Origin: an uncultured Ligilactobacillus sp. | Lineage (GTDB): Bacteria > Bacillota > Bacilli > Lactobacillales > Lactobacillaceae | DNA length: 25,119 bases | Assembly: GCA_934215475.1 (NCBI GenBank) | Contig: CAKPZY010000027.1 | Span: forward strand, 1-25,119 | Direction: 5' to 3' | In this document: positions 1 through 7,779 of the stretch, one piece after another | How positions within the stretch are numbered: the stretch's first letter is position 1 | Layout: every line of letters starts with the position of its first letter | Program-made: the position numbers and the translations under genes | Notes under the pieces: generated by a model | The model's database searches: none | Told to the model about the DNA's origin: nothing | The model's input: the letters and a program-made list of their open reading frames with translations, nothing else

Positions 1-72
1 TTCCTGCTCATGGGCCAACACGATCCTTTCTTAAAGAAATTCTATCAAATCGTGTCTACAACTTCATCCTAA
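1..72 (+). CDS. C-terminal tail of an unidentified protein entering from outside the window
   Basis: The + strand frame starting at base 1 is open for 23 codons (FLLMGQHDPFLKKFYQIV, then STTSS) and stops with TAA at 70-72. The stop overlaps the TAG that ends the truncated membrane-protein frame on the other strand. The tail is basic and aromatic. Its position at the broken end of another gene would fit the end of an insertion-sequence transposase, but I do not recognise the family and see no terminal inverted repeat, because the other end lies outside the window. It could also be a chance open frame. Confidence 0.25.
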   Translation, partial: FLLMGQHDPFLKKFYQIVSTTSS

Positions 73-425
73 GTCCAAGAACTGACTAATGATAATAAAA
101 CATCAGAGGTCAATTGATATTTAAACCATGATTTTGTAATCAAAATAATAAAGCCTTGTAAATATGCAAATATTGGCCCATAAAGTGCATTAACGATTCG
201 ACCGGATCGTTCAAAACCAAAATTAGTCATAAAATAATTAAACTTGCCTGTTTTAATTTGCATCATTGCATCATAAAACCTGTTAAAGTGAAACATTGAG
301 TCAATGCCTATAATAATGGAATGTCTGTTTAGCTGAGGCAAAATTAAAAATACTGCTAGAAGTAAAAATAGATAAAAGGGCCAGAGCGATACAAATCCTT
401 TTTTAAACCGCTTTATCATTGTCAT
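69..425 (-). pseudogene. Truncated polytopic membrane protein (PTPS-related / GT-C-like), N-terminal part only
   Basis: The frame encodes 118 residues from an ATG at 425 that follows a GGGGAGAGG ribosome site; the frame is open further upstream, but no ribosome site precedes the Met at 488. It has a basic N-terminus, one clear membrane segment, then a loop with SMFHFNRFYDA and a second hydrophobic stretch. This matches the layout of the neighbouring full-length protein (MSFHLNRAYEL at the same place), so the two are paralogues. The normal protein is about 580 residues; this one ends abruptly after its second or third membrane segment at a TAG. Reading on in the other minus-strand frames gives stops, not more of the family, so the break lies near bases 70-105. 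It follows the full-length gene with an 86-base gap and was probably co-transcribed. The family name is by resemblance; function is unknown. Confidence 0.6.
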
Positions 426-511
426 TTTGCCTCTCCCCACAGAATATATATAAGCTCTTATTTCCTTACCCGATAAAATTAATGGCATTCATTTTCTTTC
501 ATTATATATCA

Positions 512-2251
512 TTACTGCTTACTGATTTTTAATTCAGTTAATGCTTTTTCATTTCTCAAATGAGAAAAAAACATCATTAAAATCAGGGTTATTATCGCAA
601 AGAATGAAACATATTTTGAAATTTTTATTTTCGTAGAGGGAATATATTTTATTTGTATTTTATTGTTGCCTTTTTGTAAATCAAGCAACATAGTTGAACG
701 TGAAGATCGTAAGCCTTTGACTCTTTTACCATTTGTTGTAACTAAATAGTCGAAATAATACAAGAAAGGTAAATCAATGCGAGAATGTGGTTTAGTCGAA
801 GATACGTTGTATTGAATTCCATTTGGGATGCTAGCCGGATTAACCTTGACCCTTTTATTATCATTACCAACAAGAGCAATATGATCTCTAATATCATACG
901 AACTTGGCAAACTCTTTGTTGGCCAATAGTCAATTGAACCAACACCTGTATTATATTTGGAAGTTACATATGTGAACCCAGGCTTATTGACGATTTTATA
1001 GTTAGAAGATGGTAATGGTTTAATTTTTGAAGGAACAAAATTAATAGGCTGCTGATTTTTACTATCATCAATAAATGTGTATGTGTTGCTAAGTGAAACA
1101 AAAAGTATGCAAAGTAGCAAAAATCCATAGCAAAGTTTTTTGTGTTTTGAATTAGCGAATAATATAGATATACTGTCGACAGCAAATACAGATAATAGAA
1201 AGAAAGCGATACAATAGAAACGTCCAGGCCACTGTAATGCAGTTAAGGGGGTTTTATTTAAAAAATACCAGGCAAAATTAAATTCGTTTGTTGTAACTAG
1301 GCAGAACGTCATGCCCAAGATGCCAGTAACCTTCACACGTACACTGTGCTTTTTCCAAGTCAAAAAACCAGCAAAGGCAGCAACAAGTGTTACTATTCCT
1401 AAAGCAAAAGAAGAATTGCTGTTTAATACTTTTATTAAAAAATCACCAACACCTTGACCTGCTGAAGAAATGGAAGAAGGCTTTGTCACAGTTAATTGAT
1501 TATGAGAAAATGTTTGAAACAGTGATATCCACGAAAATAATGTTGTTCCTAAGGTCAAAATGACTGCGTAAATAAGAGAAAGAAACCGTTTAAGCTTGTG
1601 ATCAGCAAATACTAAACCTAATATTGTAATAATCATGACCAACACCGAATACATCAAAGTGCTTAATATATGAGTATATATAACACCGGTCATACCTAAT
1701 GTAAGGAGATACCATTCATGGTGATTTTTAAAAAAAATGCTATAGGCCCCATAAGCAATAAGTGGTAGGAATACTAGACTGCCAGATTGACCTAAGTCAA
1801 ATGATCCGAAGAAAAGGTTGAAAACATAGTTAGATATGACATATAAAAAAGAAAAGAGCAACGCCTTTTTTCGATTATGTTCCCAATACTTTAAGCCTAT
1901 CCAATAGTTAAGCAACATCCCAGCAAAAATTATCGACCATATGCCCAAATAGACAGCAAATATTGGATTTTTAAAAACAATAAGAGAAAGTGCAATGGGG
2001 TATAGTGGAGCCGCACCATAAACCATCCCAAGCGGCATGCCAACCTGATTAAAAGAATAAGTATATATGTACGGAAAAAGGGCCCCATGCTTCAAATTTT
2101 CCGCAAGCTCATATGCGCGATTTAAATGAAATGACATATCAACACCATAATGAAGTATCCCTCCATGAATAAGTGGCAACAGGGTAAAGAAACTACTTAT
2201 AAGAATTAATAAAATCGGTAAGAATTCTTTATTCGTTTTTAAAAGCTTCAT
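512..2251 (-). CDS. Polytopic membrane protein, PTPS-related / YfhO-like (GT-C fold candidate)
   Basis: The protein has 579 residues. Its first segment (about residues 10-30) is followed by an extracytoplasmic loop with the acidic/His motif GVDMSFHLNRAYE, then roughly ten or more hydrophobic segments up to residue 390. A soluble, beta-rich outside domain (about 395-545) follows, then a last membrane helix near 548-565 and a short basic tail. This is the layout of bacterial 6-pyruvoyl-tetrahydropterin-synthase-related membrane proteins and resembles YfhO-type lipid-linked glycosyltransferases. No enzymatic activity can be proven here. The ATG follows GAGAGGGAG at good spacing. A truncated paralogue lies directly downstream on the same strand. 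A role in cell-wall or teichoic-acid glycosylation is inference only. Confidence 0.6.
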   Translation of the reverse strand: MKLLKTNKEFLPILLILISSFFTLLPLIHGGILHYGVDMSFHLNRAYELAENLKHGALFPYIYTYSFNQVGMPLGMVYGAAPLYPIALSLIVFKNPIFAVYLGIWSIIFAGMLLNYWIGLKYWEHNRKKALLFSFLYVISNYVFNLFFGSFDLGQSGSLVFLPLIAYGAYSIFFKNHHEWYLLTLGMTGVIYTHILSTLMYSVLVMIITILGLVFADHKLKRFLSLIYAVILTLGTTLFSWISLFQTFSHNQLTVTKPSSISSAGQGVGDFLIKVLNSNSSFALGIVTLVAAFAGFLTWKKHSVRVKVTGILGMTFCLVTTNEFNFAWYFLNKTPLTALQWPGRFYCIAFFLLSVFAVDSISILFANSKHKKLCYGFLLLCILFVSLSNTYTFIDDSKNQQPINFVPSKIKPLPSSNYKIVNKPGFTYVTSKYNTGVGSIDYWPTKSLPSSYDIRDHIALVGNDNKRVKVNPASIPNGIQYNVSSTKPHSRIDLPFLYYFDYLVTTNGKRVKGLRSSRSTMLLDLQKGNNKIQIKYIPSTKIKISKYVSFFAIITLILMMFFSHLRNEKALTELKISKQ

Positions 2252-2308
2252 AATTTCTCCCTCTCAAGTATTAAAATAACTTTGGATTTAACATTTATCC
2301 ATAGCAAC

Positions 2309-2337
2309 ATAAAATAGTAAACTTGAATTTGAGTCAA
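2309..2337 (-). promoter_or_regulatory. Possible promoter of the membrane-protein gene
   Basis: On the minus strand TTGACT (2332-2337) is followed after 17 bases by TTTTAT (2309-2314), about 60 bases before the start codon. The -35 is good and the -10 is weak. Confidence 0.3.
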
Positions 2338-2607
2338 ATATCCCTAAAGCGGCTTAAACATTTACCTTTTGTTATTCACCAAGCAATTCATTAAATTAAA
2401 CTCTTTTAACTTACCAAGTATAGGACATTTTAGATAATTAATCCATATTAAATTTATTAACCAATAATTTTTGAGATCTTTGCATGAAATCAGGGTCAGA
2501 TGACATTCATAATATTAATTTTAATGTAAGCAAAATTACTGTTACTTAGAAAACAATAAAAATAAAGAATTAGCAGGAGAATGCTGATTTCTTTAGTATT
2601 CAAAAGG

Positions 2608-2670
2608 CCCTTCCAGCTAGATTGAATTTATAAATTAGATTCCTTAAATTTCACTATCTAGCTGAAAGGG
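2608..2670. repeat. Long imperfect inverted repeat (hairpin) in a 446-base gene-poor gap
   Basis: CCCTTCCAGCTAGAT at 2608-2622 pairs with ATCTAGCTGAAAGGG at 2656-2670 (14 of 15 positions). The AT-rich loop itself contains a second near-complementary pair (gaattta / taaatttc). On the minus strand it lies downstream of the GH3 remnant and is followed by CCTTTTG. It may be that gene's old terminator or the end of a small mobile element. The rest of 2252-2697 is AT-rich with no convincing gene. Confidence 0.5.
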
Positions 2671-2697
2671 TTATTATTAAATCAATTTTATTACCCT

Positions 2698-3012
2698 TTA
2701 TTGTTTAAAATTAACCCATATGGTTTTTAACGGAACATCGTAGTATTTTGCAAACTCTCTACTGTTCGTAATAGCTGTCAAAACTTGCTTGGCAGCTAAT
2801 TGCAAGTAACCTAATGGCAAACTATCTTTATCAGTGGAATTGACTGAACTTAACAAAGTTTTTTGTAAACTAGAAGTCCCTGACATAACTAACGCATTTT
2901 GCGCAGCGATAACATTATATGGTTTGATGATCTGCAGTGAACCTCAATCGGTCATGACGTCCCCTTGAATCCCCATTCATTTCTCAAAATATTGACTTTT
3001 TAAAATAAGCCC
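2698..3012 (-). pseudogene. Glycoside hydrolase family 3 (beta-glucosidase-like) remnant
   Basis: Reading leftward from about 3012, one frame gives VNILRNEWGFKG, the conserved GH3 segment around the EWGFxG motif. At the run of four Gs (2966-2969) the frame breaks. The next frame continues with DVMTD, then TGA where GH3 proteins have Trp (VMTDWG), then GSLQIIKPYNVIAAQNALVMSG and a helical tail with LAAKQVLTAI and REFAKYY to a TAA at 2698. The pieces fit a GH3 catalytic-domain stretch that carries the nucleophile Asp (VMTD), broken by a one-base loss and a TGG-to-TGA change. A TAA also lies just upstream of VNILRN. Nothing of the N-terminal half remains. The 62-codon open frame 2698-2886 is only the intact end of this relic. 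Confidence 0.7.
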
Positions 3013-3054
3013 TCAAAATAACATTGACCTATGTCAGCGAAATTTTACACTTCA

Positions 3055-3867
<813 letters not shown>

Positions 3868-3967
3868 TTATCACAACATACCTTTATTTCGTTGTCATAA
3901 TGGGAGCTCGTCCTTCAAAAAGTTTCCTCCGAAAACAGATCTTTATTAATGGTCGTTGTCTTAAAAT

Positions 3968-4690
3968 TTATTTTTCTGCTTGAATGATCGACGTACTCAT
4001 CCAAGGACCAGTCCACCAACCATTAAAACCAGCAGATTTAATTATAATATTATGAAAATTCTGTTCTTCTAAAATAGCTCGGTAATCTTTAAAGTGATTG
4101 CCAGTATCGACGATGATCAGCTGTCCTCCGCTTTTTAATACACTGCATGCTTCATATAATGCTTTGCTTCTTCGCTTTTTTGGATGGATGTTATGAAAAG
4201 CTAAACTAGAAACAACAATATCAAAACTTTCACTTTTTAGTGGTAAGTCGCTCATATCAGCCGTAATAAGGTCAACCTTGTCAGCCGCTCCGGCCAATTC
4301 AAGATTTCTTCTTGTGACATTGGAGCTGTTGTTCGCCTGGTCAACATTTCGCCACAGATCTACCCCAACGACCTTACCAGGTTTATGAATTTTCCGTGCA
4401 AATTCGATCAAAACCGCCCCGTGGCCACAGCCCAAGTCTAGAATTTTAGGACTTTGAGCGATATTTAAGTTATCAATGATTTTATTCCAAATAAGAAATT
4501 TGCCACGTAAGGAAGTATGCAAGAATATAGCACCCCCAGCAATCATAAACATTCCATAGATCAATAAGACCCATGCAAACGGGTAACTATGATCAAAGCT
4601 ATAAGCGAGCAAAGCTATGATCCCCACCACAAAATACATAATTGGTACAAGAGGTGCATCAATACCAAAATCAATTTTATTTTGTTTCAT
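3968..4690 (-). CDS. Membrane-anchored class I SAM-dependent methyltransferase
   Basis: The protein has 240 residues. Two hydrophobic segments (about 15-31 and 38-57) anchor it, followed by a cytoplasmic Rossmann methyltransferase domain. Motif I is ILDLGCGHG (83-91), the acidic end of strand two is GVDLW (109-113), and motif post-I includes TADMSDLP (144-150). The SSLAFHNI segment (161-168) and the VLKSGGQLIIVD strand are typical of the UbiE/Methyltransf_11 group. The substrate is unknown; the anchor suggests a lipid or membrane-bound acceptor. The ATG follows AAGGCGG. It sits 80 bases downstream of oleate hydratase on the same strand, but a terminator lies in that gap, so co-transcription would be partial at best. 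Confidence 0.75.
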   Translation of the reverse strand: MKQNKIDFGIDAPLVPIMYFVVGIIALLAYSFDHSYPFAWVLLIYGMFMIAGGAIFLHTSLRGKFLIWNKIIDNLNIAQSPKILDLGCGHGAVLIEFARKIHKPGKVVGVDLWRNVDQANNSSNVTRRNLELAGAADKVDLITADMSDLPLKSESFDIVVSSLAFHNIHPKKRRSKALYEACSVLKSGGQLIIVDTGNHFKDYRAILEEQNFHNIIIKSAGFNGWWTGPWMSTSIIQAEK

Positions 4691-4721
4691 CTGGTCAACC
4701 GCCTTTTTATGGGGATTTTCA

Positions 4722-4763
4722 AAAAAATCAAAATAAATCTAGCAACAAGAATATCTCGTTGCT
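4722..4763 (-). terminator. Rho-independent terminator of the oleate hydratase gene
   Basis: On the minus strand AGCAACGAG and CTTGTTGCT (4741-4763) form a 9-bp stem with a 5-base loop, followed by a T-rich run (4722-4740). It begins 8 bases after the oleate hydratase stop. Confidence 0.7.
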
Positions 4764-4770
4764 CATTCCT

Positions 4771-6543
4771 CTAAATTAGCTTGGCCTCTTCCAGCAACTC
4801 GCCGATCCAGGTTCCTTTGATCTTGCTGATCCCCTTATTCTCAATGAAACCGGGTATCGGCAAAGAGCTTTCAGTAAGCTTTTGCTTGTCATTTAGGTAA
4901 TACATCGCTTTTAAGAGTTCTCGAATATCATAGACAGAATTGAAGACTTCTGGGACGCCACGATCGACATGCAATAAAGCATACACGGCCTCCATCGCCG
5001 TTCTGACAGAATATTCAGTAGTAAAAACTGTGTCCCTAGTTGGTGATTCTGCAAAGTTTCCGATAAAAGCTAAATTCTTTGAACCACTTGGAACAACGTC
5101 GGGGCGATCACCTTTGACTCGCGGCATAAAGTAGGAAGTAACGAATGGCATATAAACAGGATTGGTATTGATCGAATCCTGTTGTGCCAGTTTACTGATC
5201 AGTTTTACAGGAACTCCTAAATGATAGAGCCATTCCTCCGTGATTTCTTCGCCGGTACAATCCACGACCTTCTTCTTAATATAATTTCCTAGAGTGTCAG
5301 AAAATAGAGCGTAGAGCCAGACTATCGTTTCGTTTTCTTTTTGCCCTTTAAAATGCGGTTGCCGATGAACACAAAAGCTGAGCCGCCAGTTGGAATCCTT
5401 GATGGTGATGATCCCGCCCGTATTGACTTTGCCATCATGCAAGTCACGTTTAGTTAGTCGTTCAATATATGGTTCAATGGCTGGATCCTTAACCGTTGCC
5501 GTGGCGGAAATATGCCAGGCTTTTTGCGGGATGCCCTTGTAGAACACTTTTGGGTGGCCAAATTCGGGTGATTGTTTGGCCAAGTTTTCCCACAATGTCC
5601 AACTAGGACCTGGGTCAGCCGTGACAGGGGCTGTCTTTTGGTGACTGCCATAAGTGCTGCTTTCGGTAATGGACCCATTGGTCACAAAAATAATATCGTT
5701 ATCTGTCAGCGATATTTCTCTTGACCGCTCACTGGATGATACTTCTATTTTTCGTGCATGTTTTCCTCGATCTCTGGTATCAACGATCACATTAGTGACT
5801 ATGGTATCAAATTGAAAATCTACCCCTTTACTCTCTAAATATTTGACGATCGGTAGAGTCATCGATTCATACTGGTTATATTTGTTAAATTTCAAAGCGG
5901 TAAAATCGGGCAAACCATCGATATGGTGAATAAAACGCATGCAGTAGCGGCGCATTTCTACCACTGAATGCCATTTTTCAAAGGCAAACATAGTCGACCA
6001 ATAATACCAAAAATTACTCTCAAAGAACTCATCCGAGAAATATTCCTCAATTGTTTTCTTACCTAACTGGTCTTCCGGTGTCATGATCAACTTGATAATT
6101 TCTTTAGAAGTTTTTCCAAGCTTATATTGCCCGTCGTCTGGCACTTCATTACCACGTGAATAAATCATGCGACAATTTGATGAGTTAGGATCATCTTTAT
6201 CCAGCCAGTAGTACTCATCCAAATATGAGGCTCCAGGAACTTCTAGAGATGGAATGGAGCTATACATGTCCCACAGACATTCAAAATGATTTTCCATTTC
6301 ACGTCCGCCCCGCGTAACAAATCCAATATCAGGCCTGTCAGCACCGTCTAGAGAACCGCCTGCAACTGGTAGTTCTTCTAAAATATGAATATTTTTACCG
6401 GGCATTTGTACATCTCTGACCAAGAAAACAGCAGCCGCTAAACCCGCAAGACCACCACCAACGATATAGGCAGATTTCTTTTCAACACCAGCAGGTTTTC
6501 TGGCATGTGCAAGTGCTTCATAGTTTCCAGTGGAATAATACAT
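4771..6543 (-). CDS. ohyA: Oleate hydratase (MCRA family, FAD-dependent fatty acid hydratase)
   Basis: The family adds water to the cis-9 double bond of oleate or linoleate, giving 10-hydroxy fatty acids, and acts at the membrane as a detoxification route. The protein has 590 residues from the ATG at 6543, which follows GGGAGGGAA. The frame is open 37 codons further upstream, but that stretch is AT-rich leader, and the usual family N-terminus (MYYSTGNYEAL) begins at this Met. Motifs: FAD-binding GGGLAGLAAA (29-38), the family signature RGGREMENHFECLWD (78-92) with Glu82, the residue implicated in water addition in characterised members, the aromatic WYYWSTMFAFEKWHS segment, and the FVTGS cofactor loop. 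A TATAAT-like -10 (6578-6583) lies 35 bases upstream without a clear -35. It diverges from a short-chain dehydrogenase. Confidence 0.93.
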   Translation of the reverse strand: MYYSTGNYEALAHARKPAGVEKKSAYIVGGGLAGLAAAVFLVRDVQMPGKNIHILEELPVAGGSLDGADRPDIGFVTRGGREMENHFECLWDMYSSIPSLEVPGASYLDEYYWLDKDDPNSSNCRMIYSRGNEVPDDGQYKLGKTSKEIIKLIMTPEDQLGKKTIEEYFSDEFFESNFWYYWSTMFAFEKWHSVVEMRRYCMRFIHHIDGLPDFTALKFNKYNQYESMTLPIVKYLESKGVDFQFDTIVTNVIVDTRDRGKHARKIEVSSSERSREISLTDNDIIFVTNGSITESSTYGSHQKTAPVTADPGPSWTLWENLAKQSPEFGHPKVFYKGIPQKAWHISATATVKDPAIEPYIERLTKRDLHDGKVNTGGIITIKDSNWRLSFCVHRQPHFKGQKENETIVWLYALFSDTLGNYIKKKVVDCTGEEITEEWLYHLGVPVKLISKLAQQDSINTNPVYMPFVTSYFMPRVKGDRPDVVPSGSKNLAFIGNFAESPTRDTVFTTEYSVRTAMEAVYALLHVDRGVPEVFNSVYDIRELLKAMYYLNDKQKLTESSLPIPGFIENKGISKIKGTWIGELLEEAKLI

Positions 6544-6724
6544 TGATATTCCCTCCCTTTTTATCCTTTTCGCCTTAATTATATGTGTTAATAGGTCAAA
6601 TACTAAGGAAAAGGATTTTAACTTTTCATTAGAAAAAAGAATTTTTTCACCCAATCATTTTTTTAATAAAAATTTCCTTATATCTGGACATTTATTAGGC
6701 TTTTCTAAAATCCTACGTTAATTT

Positions 6725-6753
6725 TTGAAGATTTGAACGCTATAAACTATAAT
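6725..6753 (+). promoter_or_regulatory. Sigma-A promoter of the short-chain dehydrogenase
   Basis: TTGAAG (6725-6730), exactly 17 bases, then TATAAT (6748-6753). The start codon is about 33 bases after the expected transcription start. Confidence 0.7.
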
Positions 6754-6756
6754 TAA

Positions 6757-6770
6757 TGTAAGCGTTATTT
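6757..6770 (+). promoter_or_regulatory. Candidate CcpA (cre) site at the transcription start
   Basis: TGTAAGCGTTATTT matches the consensus TGWNANCGNTNWCA at 12 of 14 positions; only the last two fail. It overlaps the expected start of transcription, a usual place for catabolite repression. It was found by eye; binding is not shown. Confidence 0.4.
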
Positions 6771-6792
6771 TAAATATTAAGGAGATGTAGCT

Positions 6793-7563
6793 ATGTCTGA
6801 AAAATTAACAGGCAAAGTAGCAATTGTTACCGGTGCTGGCTCAGGAATGGGTAAGTCTATCGCTCTCTCTTATGCCAAGGCAGGAGCTAAGGTCGTCTTG
6901 GCCGATGTCAACGAAAAAACACTGGCAGAAGTTGAAAAAGAAATCACAAATCAAAGCGGACAAGCCCTAAGTTGTGTTACTGATATCTCAAAAGAAAGTG
7001 ATGTCGATGCTTTGATCAAGGCTGCTACGGACAAATTCGGCAGCTTGGACATTCTAGTTAACAATGCTGGTATTATGGATAGTTTCCAAGTTGTCGGCAA
7101 TGTCACTAACGAATTATGGGATAAAGTCATGGCCATCGACCTGGAAGGACCCTTTAAGGCAGCACGGGCAGCAATTAAAGTCATGGAAAAGCAGGACAAT
7201 GGCGGTGTGATCATCAACAATGCTTCTGTTGGCGGCTTGTTTGGCGGACGCGGCGGCGCCGTTTATACAGTGGCTAAACATGGTCTGGTAGGATTAACTA
7301 AGAACATCGCAGCTACCTATGGACGCTTTGGTAAAATTCGGGCCAACGCAATTGCTCCAGGCGGTGTAGCTACCAATATTGCGTCAACCATCAAGAACCC
7401 TGACCCATTAGGCATGAAAGCTGTTGGAGCTGCCCAAGGCACCAAGGAACCTTTAGTTGGCAAACCTGAAGAAATTGCGGCAGTGGCTTTATTCTTAGCT
7501 TCCGACGACAGCAGCTTTGTTAATGGTGACATCATTAAAGCCGATGGCGGCTGGACAGTTTAA
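6793..7563 (+). CDS. NAD-type short-chain dehydrogenase/reductase, substrate unknown
   Basis: The protein has 256 residues, the usual length for a classical SDR. Motifs: TGAGSGMG (13-20), Asp38 at the end of strand two (NAD preference), NNAG (90-93), and catalytic Ser145, Tyr158, Lys162. The fourth member of the usual catalytic tetrad, Asn, is Asp116 here (AIDLEGPF), whereas the butA protein in this window keeps Asn. The C-terminus has NGDIIKADGGW. The ATG follows AAGGAG. It has its own strong promoter with a possible cre site and diverges from oleate hydratase, so a hydroxy-fatty-acid substrate is possible. Close relatives are often labelled glucose 1-dehydrogenase or 3-oxoacyl reductase, which the sequence does not settle. 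Confidence 0.8.
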   Translation: MSEKLTGKVAIVTGAGSGMGKSIALSYAKAGAKVVLADVNEKTLAEVEKEITNQSGQALSCVTDISKESDVDALIKAATDKFGSLDILVNNAGIMDSFQVVGNVTNELWDKVMAIDLEGPFKAARAAIKVMEKQDNGGVIINNASVGGLFGGRGGAVYTVAKHGLVGLTKNIAATYGRFGKIRANAIAPGGVATNIASTIKNPDPLGMKAVGAAQGTKEPLVGKPEEIAAVALFLASDDSSFVNGDIIKADGGWTV

Positions 7564-7646
7564 GACCATTTCAGTGCCTAATGAACACGATCGAGCCTCC
7601 CAGCATCCAACTGTAAGGGTTTCTAAGAAGTGTTTCATGACAAATA

Positions 7647-7716
7647 AATAAGCAGCAGCCACCTATTCATAAAATGTTGGCTGTTGCTTATTTTATTTAA
7701 TTTTTTATTGCTCATG
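7647..7716. terminator. Bidirectional rho-independent terminator
   Basis: AATAAGCAGCAGCCA (7647-7661) pairs with TGGCTGTTGCTTATT (7678-7692), 14 of 15 positions, followed on the + strand by a long T-rich run to 7716. On the minus strand the same stem is followed by TTATTTATTTG. It separates the convergent dehydrogenase and transporter genes. Confidence 0.85.
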
Positions 7717-7779
7717 TTTTTATCTCTCTAAATGTTTCGTGCATACTTAATCACTCAACAAATGATTGTTGTGAACTGC

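Noticed and set aside
1..72. Calling the left-edge frame a transposase end
   Set aside because: Only 23 residues are visible, no family motif is recognised, and no inverted repeat can be checked without the missing flank.
742..1185. Two small minus-strand frames (67 and 73 codons) inside the membrane-protein gene
   Set aside because: They are alternate-frame shadows on the same strand as a continuous long gene; no ribosome sites.
2940..3000. TGA at a conserved Trp position suggested TGA recoded as Trp
   Set aside because: Other genes here (metA, chdC) end in TGA, and the same region has a frameshift and a TAA, so simple decay explains it.
6544..6654. 37-codon N-terminal extension of oleate hydratase
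   Set aside because: A GGGAGGGAA site precedes the later Met, which matches the family N-terminus; the extension is AT-rich leader.
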